From NCBI GenBank assembly GCA_030151145.1, contig JASLEL010000370.1:1-17403 (forward strand): a DNA stretch of 17,403 nt. Reading direction: 5' to 3'. The notes under the pieces are model-generated. The model ran no database searches. It was not told the origin of the DNA and was given only the letters and a program-made list of their open reading frames with translations. Positions 6,438-14,507 of this stretch are shown here, one piece after another. Every line of letters starts with the position of its first letter. The first letter of the stretch is position 1. The stretch is from Aquirhabdus sp. (GTDB lineage Bacteria > Pseudomonadota > Gammaproteobacteria > Pseudomonadales > Moraxellaceae). Made by a program: the position numbers and the translations under genes.

Positions 6438-7264
6438 TGTCTCGTATTCATCCCATACCAGCGCCACCTTTCAGACTTGCATCCATAGGCCGGATGCGTG
6501 CGGCTCGGGGTTTTACGCTGATCGAGCTGATCGTTGCCATGGCAATTTTTGCCGTACTGGCATTGTCAGGCTGGTATGTCTTTGACAATCTCGTCAAGAT
6601 CCGCGAGCGCACTGCACTCAAAGCCGCGCAACTGACCGACATTCAATTAGCCTATGAGCAACTGTCGCGGGATATGGTGCAGGCGATTCCTCGTCCGGCC
6701 GAGGTCGATGGCGGGGTTGAAGATGCGTTGATCATCAACAACAACGAACTGCATTTGACCAAAACCGGCGTGATTGACCCCCTGCATCTGGGTGTCTCGC
6801 CGCTTGAACGTGTGGTCTATACGGTTGAGCAAGGTCGCCTGATCCGTCGTGCGTATGCACCCGTCGACCAGACTGGACATCTGGCGCCTACCGAAACGAT
6901 TCTGCTGAAAGATGTGACCGACTGGTCCGTGAATGCATTGGCAAACAGCACCAGCCCAGTCTGGCCGATGGCTTCGACCGCTGTGAGTAGTCCGGCTGCC
7001 ACTGCACCGCAGGGCAATACGCTACTTCCGTTGGCGGTCCAGATCACATTGAGCGCTCATGATCAGCCATTGCGTTGGGTCTTTCCGCTGGTGGCCAATC
7101 TGCCACAGACGACTACCGCCTCGTCTGCAGCGAGTACGCCTGCCAGTACCGTACAAAGTACAGGTGGTGCGGCGGCAACCAGCACATCGACCTCTACCGT
7201 TCCTCTTAATTCGGCACCGACAGATACGTCTGCAACGGTATCCGGTGTGCCGGTGAGTCAGTAA
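6437..7264 (+). CDS. gspJ: Type II secretion system minor pseudopilin GspJ with Ser/Thr-rich tail
   Basis: The 275-residue protein starts at ATG 6437, overlapping the gspI stop. The leader MSRIHPIPAP...RAARG is cut before FTLIELIVAMAIFAVLAL (G25/F26), with mature Glu5. The region LKAAQLTDIQLAYEQLSRDM (61-80) and the strand pattern LERVVYTVEQGRLIRRAY (133-150) are typical of GspJ (XcpW). GspJ usually has about 190-230 residues; here an S/T/P/A-rich insert (178-200) and a 44-residue low-complexity C-terminal tail (232-275, mainly Thr, Ser, Ala) make it longer. The tail would project from the tip complex in the periplasm. gspK begins one base after the stop codon. Function as tip subunit with GspI and GspK is established for the family. 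Confidence 0.92.
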   Translation: MSRIHPIPAPPFRLASIGRMRAARGFTLIELIVAMAIFAVLALSGWYVFDNLVKIRERTALKAAQLTDIQLAYEQLSRDMVQAIPRPAEVDGGVEDALIINNNELHLTKTGVIDPLHLGVSPLERVVYTVEQGRLIRRAYAPVDQTGHLAPTETILLKDVTDWSVNALANSTSPVWPMASTAVSSPAATAPQGNTLLPLAVQITLSAHDQPLRWVFPLVANLPQTTTASSAASTPASTVQSTGGAAATSTSTSTVPLNSAPTDTSATVSGVPVSQ

Positions 7265-7265
7265 G

Positions 7266-8294
7266 ATGAGCAGAAAGCATCTCATGTCTGTGAGTGTTCG
7301 CCCTCGGCCTTCGTTCTATCGCCATCAGCAGGGTGTCGCGCTCCTGACGATTTTGCTGATGGTGGTGACGGCGACGATACTGGCGACAGGTCTTTTGCTG
7401 CGTCAGGAGCGAGCTGTACGTGAGACAACGATACTGCTGCGTCAGGATCAGGCACTGCAATATGGCTTGGCGGGTGAGAACCTTCTGACGGCTCTCCTGA
7501 TTGCCGATGCACAAAATAACACCACGGATAGTAACAAAGACATCTGGGCCCAGCCGACACCGCCGTATCCCATCGAAGATGGTGTGATTACGGGGCGATT
7601 AATTGATCAATCCGGCAAATTTAACCTGAATAATCTTTATCATGATGGCAAGGTCGATACCACGGCCCTCGACTATTTCAAGCGATTGCTGACGCATGTT
7701 GGCCTGCAGGTCAATCTGGCGAATGCCGTGGTCGATTGGCAGGACCCGGACGATGAGCCCATGGGCGCGGATGGGGCGGAGAGTAGTTTTTATCTGGGGC
7801 TGAATCCGGGGTACCTTGCTGCCAACCGGCCTTTTCAACAGGTAGAAGAGCTGAAAAAAGTACGCGGGTTCGATGATGCGACCTATCAGAAGCTCGCACC
7901 CTATATCACGGCATTACCGCAATTCTCACCGATCAATGTCAATACCGCACCGCCCATGGTGCTGGCTGCATTGGATGATAGCCTGTCGCTGCCCATCATC
8001 ACAAACTGGGTGACTGTGCGGGATGGTGCCGCTGGAAGTGCGCTTGCGCAAGTATCGTCGCTGTGGAGCGACTCGACCTTTGCCCAAGTACCGCAAGCAC
8101 AGCAGACAGCTGTCGCCAGTCTGCTGGATATCAAAAGCAGTTATTTTGAAGCGCAGATCCAGATTACGCTGGGTGGGCGTACGCGTTCGCTGACCAGTGA
8201 GATGTATCGTGCCGGTCAGACCGTCTATGTCTGGCGCCGCAGTCTGGCACCGATCAACCAACTGCCGGCATCTGCTGTGGCGGCGACTTCCTAG
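7266..8294 (+). CDS. gspK: Type II secretion system minor pseudopilin GspK
   Basis: The 342-residue protein starts at ATG 7266, one base after the gspJ TAA. The leader MSRKHLMSVS...RHQQG is cut before VALLTILLMVVTATILATGLL. As in known GspK, mature position 5 is not Glu (here Thr), in keeping with its position at the very tip. The large domain follows: FNLNNLYHDGKVD near residues 118-130, then DWQDPDDEP (158-166) and the following DGAESSFYLGL, an acidic segment like the calcium site of GspK. A helix-hairpin-helix-like region runs through VEELKKVRGFDDATYQKLAPYI, and SPINVNTAPPMVLAAL is a family hallmark. Length is normal (about 320-340). It caps the pseudopilus together with GspI and GspJ. Confidence 0.93.
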   Translation: MSRKHLMSVSVRPRPSFYRHQQGVALLTILLMVVTATILATGLLLRQERAVRETTILLRQDQALQYGLAGENLLTALLIADAQNNTTDSNKDIWAQPTPPYPIEDGVITGRLIDQSGKFNLNNLYHDGKVDTTALDYFKRLLTHVGLQVNLANAVVDWQDPDDEPMGADGAESSFYLGLNPGYLAANRPFQQVEELKKVRGFDDATYQKLAPYITALPQFSPINVNTAPPMVLAALDDSLSLPIITNWVTVRDGAAGSALAQVSSLWSDSTFAQVPQAQQTAVASLLDIKSSYFEAQIQITLGGRTRSLTSEMYRAGQTVYVWRRSLAPINQLPASAVAATS

Positions 8295-8325
8295 ATATCA
8301 TGTTGTGCAATGGCTGCGCAGACAT

Positions 8326-8354
8326 TTCGCTATCTGGCTGGATCAGCGTATAAT
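8326..8354 (+). promoter_or_regulatory. Candidate promoter for the pterin synthase homologue
   Basis: A perfect -10 box TATAAT lies at 8349-8354, with TTCGCT (3/6) at 8326-8331 after a 17-base spacer. It is 37 bases upstream of the proposed ATG at 8392, in the 97-base gap after gspK. A separate transcript from the gsp operon is therefore likely. Confidence 0.5.
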
Positions 8355-8391
8355 CGATCCAGAATCCTGTCTGTGGTTTGATGTCTTCCTT

Positions 8392-9009
8392 ATGCTGATC
8401 CGTAAGCTGTTTAAATTCGAAAATGCGCATATCGTGCGGAACTGCACGAGTGATCGCTGCCGTCGTTCGATTCATGGTCACAGTTATCAGGTCGAGCTGA
8501 TTCTGGAGGCGCATCGACTGGATCATGGCCAAATGGTCTATGACTTTGGCCTGCTCAAAGGTCATATCCGTGATCTGATCGATAGCTTCGATCATGCCAT
8601 CTGCTTCTGGAATCAGGATGATGCAGGCTATATCGCGGCGTGCAAACAATACAGCGCCCGCTGGATTTCCCTGCCGGTATCGCCATCCGCTGAGCAGTTC
8701 TCGCGGCTGTTCTTTTTCCTCAGTGATCAGATCCTTAGGCAGACCGAGACGCAAAACGGCGAGGGTGATGTCACCGTGCATTCAGTCATCGTGCATGAGA
8801 CAGCGACCGGCTATGCGCAGTGCTTTCGTGCGGATGTAGAGAATACACAGATGGGCGTACTGACGCTGGATACCTTTGAATTCTCCGAGCAGGTCCGCCT
8901 CGAGTGGGCTGATCCCGAGATGTATGACAAACTCAAGCAGGGACGGGCCTTTATTAATCCAGCGGTTGAGCACAGCGTGAAAATCGCCACACTGGATGAG
9001 CATTCATAA
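8392..9009 (+). CDS. 6-pyruvoyl-tetrahydropterin synthase/QueD family protein, long divergent form
   Basis: The protein has 205 residues from ATG 8392, where family similarity begins (MLIRKLFKFENAHIV). The longer in-frame start at 8197 would run through gspK and the promoter. No clear Shine-Dalgarno is seen. T-fold zinc ligands are H13 (ENAH) and H28/H30 (HGH). The catalytic triad candidates are C23, H68 (FDH) and E136 (HET). PSAE (98-101) stands where the family has PTxE. Two features differ from QueD: Cys is separated from HGH by four residues (C-RRSI-HGH) instead of the usual three, and the protein is about 80 residues longer, with a C-terminal extension after position 150. QueD makes 6-carboxy-tetrahydropterin for queuosine; this paralogue may do that or act on another pterin. 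No queC, queE or folE neighbour supports either. Confidence 0.8.
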   Translation: MLIRKLFKFENAHIVRNCTSDRCRRSIHGHSYQVELILEAHRLDHGQMVYDFGLLKGHIRDLIDSFDHAICFWNQDDAGYIAACKQYSARWISLPVSPSAEQFSRLFFFLSDQILRQTETQNGEGDVTVHSVIVHETATGYAQCFRADVENTQMGVLTLDTFEFSEQVRLEWADPEMYDKLKQGRAFINPAVEHSVKIATLDEHS

Positions 9010-9077
9010 CTGTGCCTCTAACGGCGGATTTGAAGCAGTCTGTCATACAGCATCCTTTTTACATGCATTGCATATGA

Positions 9078-9094
9078 TTTCCCGCTACGGGAAA
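9078..9094. repeat. Perfect palindrome upstream of hrpA
   Basis: TTTCCCG-CTA-CGGGAAA is a 7-bp perfect inverted repeat, 26 bases before the hrpA ATG. A run of seven T lies further on (9111-9117). It could terminate the upstream gene poorly, because the T-run is not adjacent, or be an operator for hrpA. ATGCA-T-TGCAT (9063-9073) is another small palindrome next to it. Confidence 0.4.
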
Positions 9095-9120
9095 AGCATC
9101 TTATTCTGAATTTTTTTGTT

Positions 9121-12100
9121 ATGTCTTCGATTGATCAGCAGCATGATGCTGCGTTGCCAACGCAAGTTGCTATAGAGCGACACCCAGAACTGATGATGGC
9201 GCGTGATCGCCATCGTTTAAGTCTGCTTAAAAAAGGACCCAAACGTGATCCAGAGCGTTATGCGGAGCTGTTAGCGGCATCGCAGGCCGAAGTTGCCGCA
9301 CGCAAGGACCGCCTACCCAACATCACCCTGAATGCAGACTTGCCCGTCAGTCAGTCGGCTGAGCTGCTGATCGGGGCGATCCAGCAGCATCAAGTCATTA
9401 TCGTTGCCGGTGAGACCGGATCGGGTAAGACCACCCAATTGCCTAAGCTTGCCATGCTGGCGGGTCGTGGTCTCACAGGGCTGATCGGTCATACCCAGCC
9501 GCGTCGTTTGGCGGCACGTAGCGTGTCGCAGCGTATTGCTGAAGAGCTCGGTGAGCCCTTGGGGCAGTCCGTTGGTTTTAAGGTGCGTTTTAATGAAACA
9601 GGCGACAACAACGCCCTGATTCGTTTGATGACAGACGGTATCCTGCTGGCAGAGCTGGCGCATGACCGTTTTCTGACGAAATACGACACGCTGATCATCG
9701 ACGAGGCGCATGAGCGCAGCCTCAATATTGATTTTATTTTGGGCTATGTGCGCAAGCTGCTGCCTAAACGTCCCGATCTGAAAGTCATCATCACTTCGGC
9801 GACGCTGGACGTGAATCGTTTCAGTGGATATTTCCACGATGCGCCGGTCTATCAGGTTGAGGGCCGCAGCTATCCGGTTGAGGTACGCTATCGTCCCGTG
9901 TCTGAGTTGGCGGTGGGCGGCAGTGATGACGATGCCTTTGACGATGTCGAGGAGAATCTACCGCGTGCCGTGGTTGCCGCAGTTGAAGAGTGCTATCAGG
10001 ATGCGACAGCCAAAGGCCATCCCGAGCAGGCTGATATTCTGATCTTTGCCAGTACCGAGGCCGAGATCCGTGATCTGCAGGAGGCGCTACAGCGTTTTGG
10101 GCCTAAGCATACCGAGATCCTGCCGCTGTATGCGCGACTGGCCTTGGCAGAGCAGCAGCGGATTTTTAGCCCGTCAGGACGTGGGCGGCGCATTGTCATC
10201 GCGACCAACGTCGCTGAGACCGCGCTCACCGTGCCCAATATCCGCTATGTGATCGACTCTGGCTTTGCCCGTATCTCGCGCTATTCCTACCGCTCGCGTG
10301 TGCAGCGTCTGCCGATTGAGGCCATCAGTCAGGCAGCGGCCAACCAGCGTAAAGGCCGTTGTGGTCGTATAGCACCTGGCGTATGTATTCGCCTGTATAG
10401 CGAGACTGACTTCTTAGGTCGGCCTGAGTTTACTGAACCTGAAATCCGCCGCACCAATCTGGCCTCCGTCATCCTGCAGATGGCGAACCTCAACCTTGGT
10501 GATCTGGACGAGTTTGAGTTTATCGAGCCGCCGGACTATCGGCTGGTGAATGACGGCCGTAAGCTGCTGGTCGAACTTGGAGCATTGGAAGAAGGGCAAG
10601 CTCACCTGACCAAAATCGGTCAACAGATGGCGCGTATGCCGATCGATCCGCGTCTGTCACGCATGATCTTAGGCGGTGCACACTATGGTGTGTTACATGA
10701 TACGTTAGTGATTGTGAGTGCCTTGTCTGTGCAGGACCCACGCGAACGTCCTGCAGACAAACAAACCCAAGCAGATCAAAAGCATGCTCTGTTTAAGGAA
10801 AAAGATTCAGACTTTCTTTTTTACCTCAAGCTCTGGCATGTCTTGAGTGGTCAGAAAAAAGAGCTGACCGAAAACCAGCGCCGTCAGTTTGCCCGTCAGC
10901 ACTTTTTAAGCTGGCTGCGCCTGCGCGAATGGCGTCAGACTTATCAGCAGCTGCTTGAATTAGCAGAACAACTTAACTTATCCTTTGGCCCGGCAGAGTC
11001 AGGCAAAGAGTCGGCAAACGACAAAGATAAGAAAGTTACATGGAACAATAAAAATGTTTCAGGTAACAAATCTACTCAGCAGAAACCTGCCGCGCAGAAA
11101 ATTCAGAGTTCATCTTTGGCGGATCAGGATGGTGAAGCCGTGCTGACGGTTAATTATGAGTATGTGCATCGGGCGCTGTTGACCGGACTGTTGTCTTTCG
11201 TCGCGCAGAAAACCGATGAAAAGAATGAATATCTCGCGGTACGCCAGCAAAAGACACGGCTATTTCCCGCAAGTGTGCTGCACCGACAGCAGGTGCCTTG
11301 GGTCATGGCCTTTGAGATCGTCGAGACCAGTCAGGTCTTTATGCGCACCATTGCCAGAGTCGAGCCAGAGTGGATCATCGCGGCGGCACGCGGCCTGCTG
11401 AAATATCATTATTTTGAGCCGCATTGGGCCAAGAAACCGGGCCTTGTGAACGCCTATGCCCAGATTTCACTCTTCGGTCTTATTATTCAACCGCGTCAGC
11501 CGGTGAACTACGACAAGATCAATCAGACCGAGTCTCATGAGATTTTCCTGCGAGATGCACTGGTGGCGGGTGAGTTGGGCGTCAATCCCGCGTTTCTGAA
11601 GCATAACCAGCAGATGCTGGATGAGGTCGAACGGATCGAGGATAAACTGCGCCGGCGCGACCTGCTGGTCGATGAAGAAACCTTGTACGCCTTCTACCAA
11701 AGTCGCATACCTGAGAGCGTTGCCAGTCGCCGGACATTTGAGGATTGGCGCATTGACGCCGAAAAAGCGCAACCTCAACTCTTGTATCTGACCGAAGCCG
11801 ATATTCTTGCGACTTCAGTTCCGAATACCGATGATTTCCCGGAGCAGTGGCAGGTGGGTAGCCTGAGCTTGCCGACACGCTATGTGTTTGATCCGGCTGG
11901 TGATGACGATGGGGCGATCGTGACTATTCCGGTACAGGCATTATCACAACTCGATGAAGCTGCGCTGTCATGGGGGATTCCGGGCTGGCGGCGCGAGTTG
12001 ATTGAAGCACTGATGAAGTCGCTGCCTAAAGATCAGCGACGACTTTTGGTGCCGATTCCTGATACTGCGCAAGAAGTCATGACGACATTGTCAGCACACC

Positions 12101-13158
12101 CGCTTGCAGGTCATCTGGTCGATCAGATGGTATCGATTTTGAGGCGTGCGGATATTCGTGCGGGGCATTTTGATTGGACGGCAGTGCCCAAATATTTGCG
12201 TCCGCTGGTCGAGGTCATTGGTGAGCGTAAGCAAGTCATTGCGCGTGGGCGTGATCTGGCTGAACTGCGCCTGCAGTGCCAGCAACTGATCAGCAAGCCG
12301 TTACATGATACGAAATCGGCCAATAAGGACGCGCTGAAAGAATTTCCAGAACGCTTCCACTTTGAAAGCAAAAGGACGATTTCTGGACTCGAAGTCAAGC
12401 AATATCAGGCACTCACGCTGAATAAAGCACAGGATGTCGTACAGATCCAACTGTATACGGATGAGGCTGCTGCACGACTTGCACATCGACAAGGTGTGCT
12501 CTTTCTTTTTTCGTTACATGTATCAGATCTGGTACGCCAGCTGAAAAAACAAGTGCCAAAAAGCCTGATCCTGACCTTTGCACCGCTGGGTAATCAGGCC
12601 CAGCTTGAGCAACTGCTGACCCATGCGACGTTGGATGCGACGTTTATCGGTTTGCCGCTCACACATGATGAGTTTGTCACGCAAGTGTCTAAGGACAAGC
12701 TGCGTTTCCTGAGTGTGGGGCAGCAAGTCTTAAAAGAACTGAACGAGATTTTTGTTTGCTGGCAGGCCATTCGTCGCTTGCTCCTGTCACTTGATCAGGA
12801 GGTATTCGGCCGCAACATGGACGATATTGAGGATCAACTCGATGCGTTGCATCTGAATGATTTCGTCTATCGTATGGATGTGGCGCACTGGCGTGAATAC
12901 CCGCGTTATCTGAAAGCACTGGAAACACGCCTGACCCGTTTACCGCATAATCTGCAAAAAGATACAGAAGCTGTACGTGTGCTCGATCCCTTCATGGATC
13001 GGCTGTATGGGCGTGAGGATGAGCCTCAGTTGGCAGAATTCCGCTGGCTCTTGGAGGAAATGCGTATCTCCTTGTTTGCGCAACCAATGAAAACGCGAAC
13101 GCCCGTGTCACCAACGCGACTGGACAAAGTCTGGCAGGCGGTAGACACTAGGGGCTAG
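9121..13158 (+). CDS. hrpA: ATP-dependent RNA helicase HrpA
   Basis: The 1345-residue DEAH-box helicase is near the length of E. coli HrpA (about 1300). Walker A is GETGSGKT (97-104), motif II DEAH (194-197), motif III SAT (226-228) and motif VI QRKGRCGR (409-416). A winged-helix/HA2 region follows (about 450-560), then an OB-like part (about 610-740) and the long C-terminal DUF3418 typical of HrpA (about 760-1340). The ATG at 9121 has no Shine-Dalgarno: only a T-rich stretch precedes it. E. coli HrpA remodels RNA and resolves collided or stalled ribosomes. Residues 624-670 are an AT-rich, Lys/Asn/Gln/Ser-rich insert (nt 10990-11130) that I take to be a flexible linker. The frame is intact from end to end. 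It seems to be a single-gene transcript. Confidence 0.97.
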   Translation: MSSIDQQHDAALPTQVAIERHPELMMARDRHRLSLLKKGPKRDPERYAELLAASQAEVAARKDRLPNITLNADLPVSQSAELLIGAIQQHQVIIVAGETGSGKTTQLPKLAMLAGRGLTGLIGHTQPRRLAARSVSQRIAEELGEPLGQSVGFKVRFNETGDNNALIRLMTDGILLAELAHDRFLTKYDTLIIDEAHERSLNIDFILGYVRKLLPKRPDLKVIITSATLDVNRFSGYFHDAPVYQVEGRSYPVEVRYRPVSELAVGGSDDDAFDDVEENLPRAVVAAVEECYQDATAKGHPEQADILIFASTEAEIRDLQEALQRFGPKHTEILPLYARLALAEQQRIFSPSGRGRRIVIATNVAETALTVPNIRYVIDSGFARISRYSYRSRVQRLPIEAISQAAANQRKGRCGRIAPGVCIRLYSETDFLGRPEFTEPEIRRTNLASVILQMANLNLGDLDEFEFIEPPDYRLVNDGRKLLVELGALEEGQAHLTKIGQQMARMPIDPRLSRMILGGAHYGVLHDTLVIVSALSVQDPRERPADKQTQADQKHALFKEKDSDFLFYLKLWHVLSGQKKELTENQRRQFARQHFLSWLRLREWRQTYQQLLELAEQLNLSFGPAESGKESANDKDKKVTWNNKNVSGNKSTQQKPAAQKIQSSSLADQDGEAVLTVNYEYVHRALLTGLLSFVAQKTDEKNEYLAVRQQKTRLFPASVLHRQQVPWVMAFEIVETSQVFMRTIARVEPEWIIAAARGLLKYHYFEPHWAKKPGLVNAYAQISLFGLIIQPRQPVNYDKINQTESHEIFLRDALVAGELGVNPAFLKHNQQMLDEVERIEDKLRRRDLLVDEETLYAFYQSRIPESVASRRTFEDWRIDAEKAQPQLLYLTEADILATSVPNTDDFPEQWQVGSLSLPTRYVFDPAGDDDGAIVTIPVQALSQLDEAALSWGIPGWRRELIEALMKSLPKDQRRLLVPIPDTAQEVMTTLSAHPLAGHLVDQMVSILRRADIRAGHFDWTAVPKYLRPLVEVIGERKQVIARGRDLAELRLQCQQLISKPLHDTKSANKDALKEFPERFHFESKRTISGLEVKQYQALTLNKAQDVVQIQLYTDEAAARLAHRQGVLFLFSLHVSDLVRQLKKQVPKSLILTFAPLGNQAQLEQLLTHATLDATFIGLPLTHDEFVTQVSKDKLRFLSVGQQVLKELNEIFVCWQAIRRLLLSLDQEVFGRNMDDIEDQLDALHLNDFVYRMDVAHWREYPRYLKALETRLTRLPHNLQKDTEAVRVLDPFMDRLYGREDEPQLAEFRWLLEEMRISLFAQPMKTRTPVSPTRLDKVWQAVDTRG

Positions 13159-13204
13159 CCTTGATGGCGGTGAGGATAGTCACTGGATGTCAAGCGCGGT
13201 TAAT

Positions 13205-13210
13205 TACAAT
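13205..13210 (+). promoter_or_regulatory. Weak promoter-like element before the ketoacyl synthase
   Basis: TACAAT (13205-13210) stands 44 bases upstream of the ATG at 13254, in the 95-base gap after hrpA. No good -35 box is found 16-18 bases upstream. A second pair, TTACAA (13204) and TATGTT (13227) with 17 bases between, is about as good. The gap is AT-rich compared with both genes. Confidence 0.25.
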
Positions 13211-13253
13211 AGACTCGCTTTTTAGATATGTTTTTAGGTTATCGAGGTCAAGC

Positions 13254-14399
13254 ATGAGCATTCGCATCACCGGTACAGGGTTGTACATTCCGCCTTTTTC
13301 AATCAGCAATGAAGAGCTTGCAGTCAGTCTGAATCAGCATGTCGAAATCTATAATGCTGAGCACGCAGATGAGATTGCAGCGGGCACTGTGGAAGCCAAG
13401 CAGGGATCTTCTGCCGAATTCATTGAGAAAGCCTCCGGCATCAAATCGCGTTATGTGATGAATAAGGAAGGTGTACTCGATCCACGTCGACTGGCACCGA
13501 TCATTCCTGAGCGCCCGGATGACGAGATCTCGATTCAGGCTGAAATTGCCGTCGATGCGGCCAAGAAGGCGCTCGATATGGCTGGGCTGACGCCTGATGA
13601 CATCGATATGGTGGTCGTCGCATGCTCGAACCTGCAGCGCGCTTATCCGGCAGTTGCAATTGAGGTGCAAGGTGCACTCGGTATGACGCATGGCTATGCG
13701 TTTGACATGAATGTCGCTTGTAGTACGGCGACTTTTGGTATTGAGCAATGTGTCAATGCGATCAAGGCCGGTACCGCCAAGCGTGCACTGATGCTGAATC
13801 CGGAAATTACTTCGGGTCATAACAATTTCAGTACCCGCGATAGTCATTTCATTTTCGGTGATGTCTGTACTGCGGTCGTGATTGAGGAAACAGACAGTAA
13901 ACCGGGTTTTGAAGTGGTCAGCACCAAGCTCTTTACCCAGTTCTCAAGCGTCATTCGCAACAACTTCGGCTTCCTGAACCGTGCGGATGAATCGGGTATC
14001 GGTAAGCCCGATAAACTGTTCCGTCAGGATGGTCGTCGCGTCTTCCGTGAGGTGTCTCCTCAGGTCGCACAGATGATTATCCAGCACGTCAAGGATAATG
14101 GCCTTGAGATTCCGCAGATTCATCGCTTCTGGCTGCATCAGGCCAATGCCACCATGAATAAGTTCATCCTGAAAATGATTCTGGGTAAAGGCACGGGCGG
14201 GACTGAGCATGATGAGGCAGATCACAGCGCCGAACTTGCGCCGGTGATTCTGGATGAGTTTGCCAATACCAGCTCGGCAGGCTCGATCATTGCCTTTCAT
14301 AAATTCTCTGACGACTTTAAAGTCGGCGATCTGGGTGTGATTTGCTCCTTTGGCGCGGGCTACTCGATTGGTTCGGTGATTGTGCGTCGCGTGGATTAA
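13254..14399 (+). CDS. 3-ketoacyl-ACP synthase III (FabH-like)
   Basis: The protein has 381 residues from ATG 13254, preceded by GAGGT at about 6 bases and beginning MSIRITGTGLYIPP as in the family. The in-frame ATG at 13161 would add 31 unconserved residues. The thiolase-fold catalytic triad is complete: C156 in NVACSTATFG, H295 in FWLHQANATMN and N338 in EFANTSSAGS, with the C-terminal ICSFGAGYSIGSVIV glycine loop. It would condense acyl-CoA with malonyl-ACP, the first step of type II fatty acid synthesis, in the cytoplasm. It is longer than E. coli FabH (317 residues) and belongs to the roughly 370-380-residue branch found in Pseudomonas and Acinetobacter, some members of which use medium-chain acyl-CoA from beta-oxidation. 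Which substrate applies here is unknown. It ends before a strong shared terminator. Confidence 0.92.
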   Translation: MSIRITGTGLYIPPFSISNEELAVSLNQHVEIYNAEHADEIAAGTVEAKQGSSAEFIEKASGIKSRYVMNKEGVLDPRRLAPIIPERPDDEISIQAEIAVDAAKKALDMAGLTPDDIDMVVVACSNLQRAYPAVAIEVQGALGMTHGYAFDMNVACSTATFGIEQCVNAIKAGTAKRALMLNPEITSGHNNFSTRDSHFIFGDVCTAVVIEETDSKPGFEVVSTKLFTQFSSVIRNNFGFLNRADESGIGKPDKLFRQDGRRVFREVSPQVAQMIIQHVKDNGLEIPQIHRFWLHQANATMNKFILKMILGKGTGGTEHDEADHSAELAPVILDEFANTSSAGSIIAFHKFSDDFKVGDLGVICSFGAGYSIGSVIVRRVD

Positions 14400-14414
14400 A
14401 ATCGACGCTGCGAT

Positions 14415-14441
14415 AAAAAGGGAGCTTGTGCTCCCTTTTTT
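14415..14441. terminator. Rho-independent terminator between convergent genes
   Basis: AAAAAGGGAGC (14415-14425) and GCTCCCTTTTT (14430-14440) form a perfect 11-bp stem with loop TTGT, followed by one more T. It lies 16 bases after the ketoacyl synthase stop and serves the convergent dehydrogenase gene from the other side, since A- and T-runs flank the GC core. Confidence 0.92.
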
Positions 14442-14486
14442 ACGACTGAAATACTGTGGTTTGTCCGATGGACATGCTATCGCTCT

Positions 14487-14507
14487 ATCAGACTTCTAGT
14501 GTCTGAT
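14487..14507. repeat. Stem-loop over the dehydrogenase stop codon
   Basis: ATCAGAC-TTCTAGT-GTCTGAT is a perfect 7-bp inverted repeat with a 7-base loop. The minus-strand stop codon (14490-14488) lies inside its left arm. It has no T-run, so a role in mRNA stability rather than termination is more plausible. Confidence 0.4.

Noticed and set aside
7059..7285. Arg/Cys-rich frames on both strands in the gspJ tail
   Set aside because: They arise from the repetitive Ser/Thr/Ala codons of the GspJ tail read in other frames.
8197..8391. Extended N-terminus of the pterin synthase homologue
   Set aside because: It would overlap the gspK end out of frame and run through a perfect -10 box; family similarity begins at 8392.
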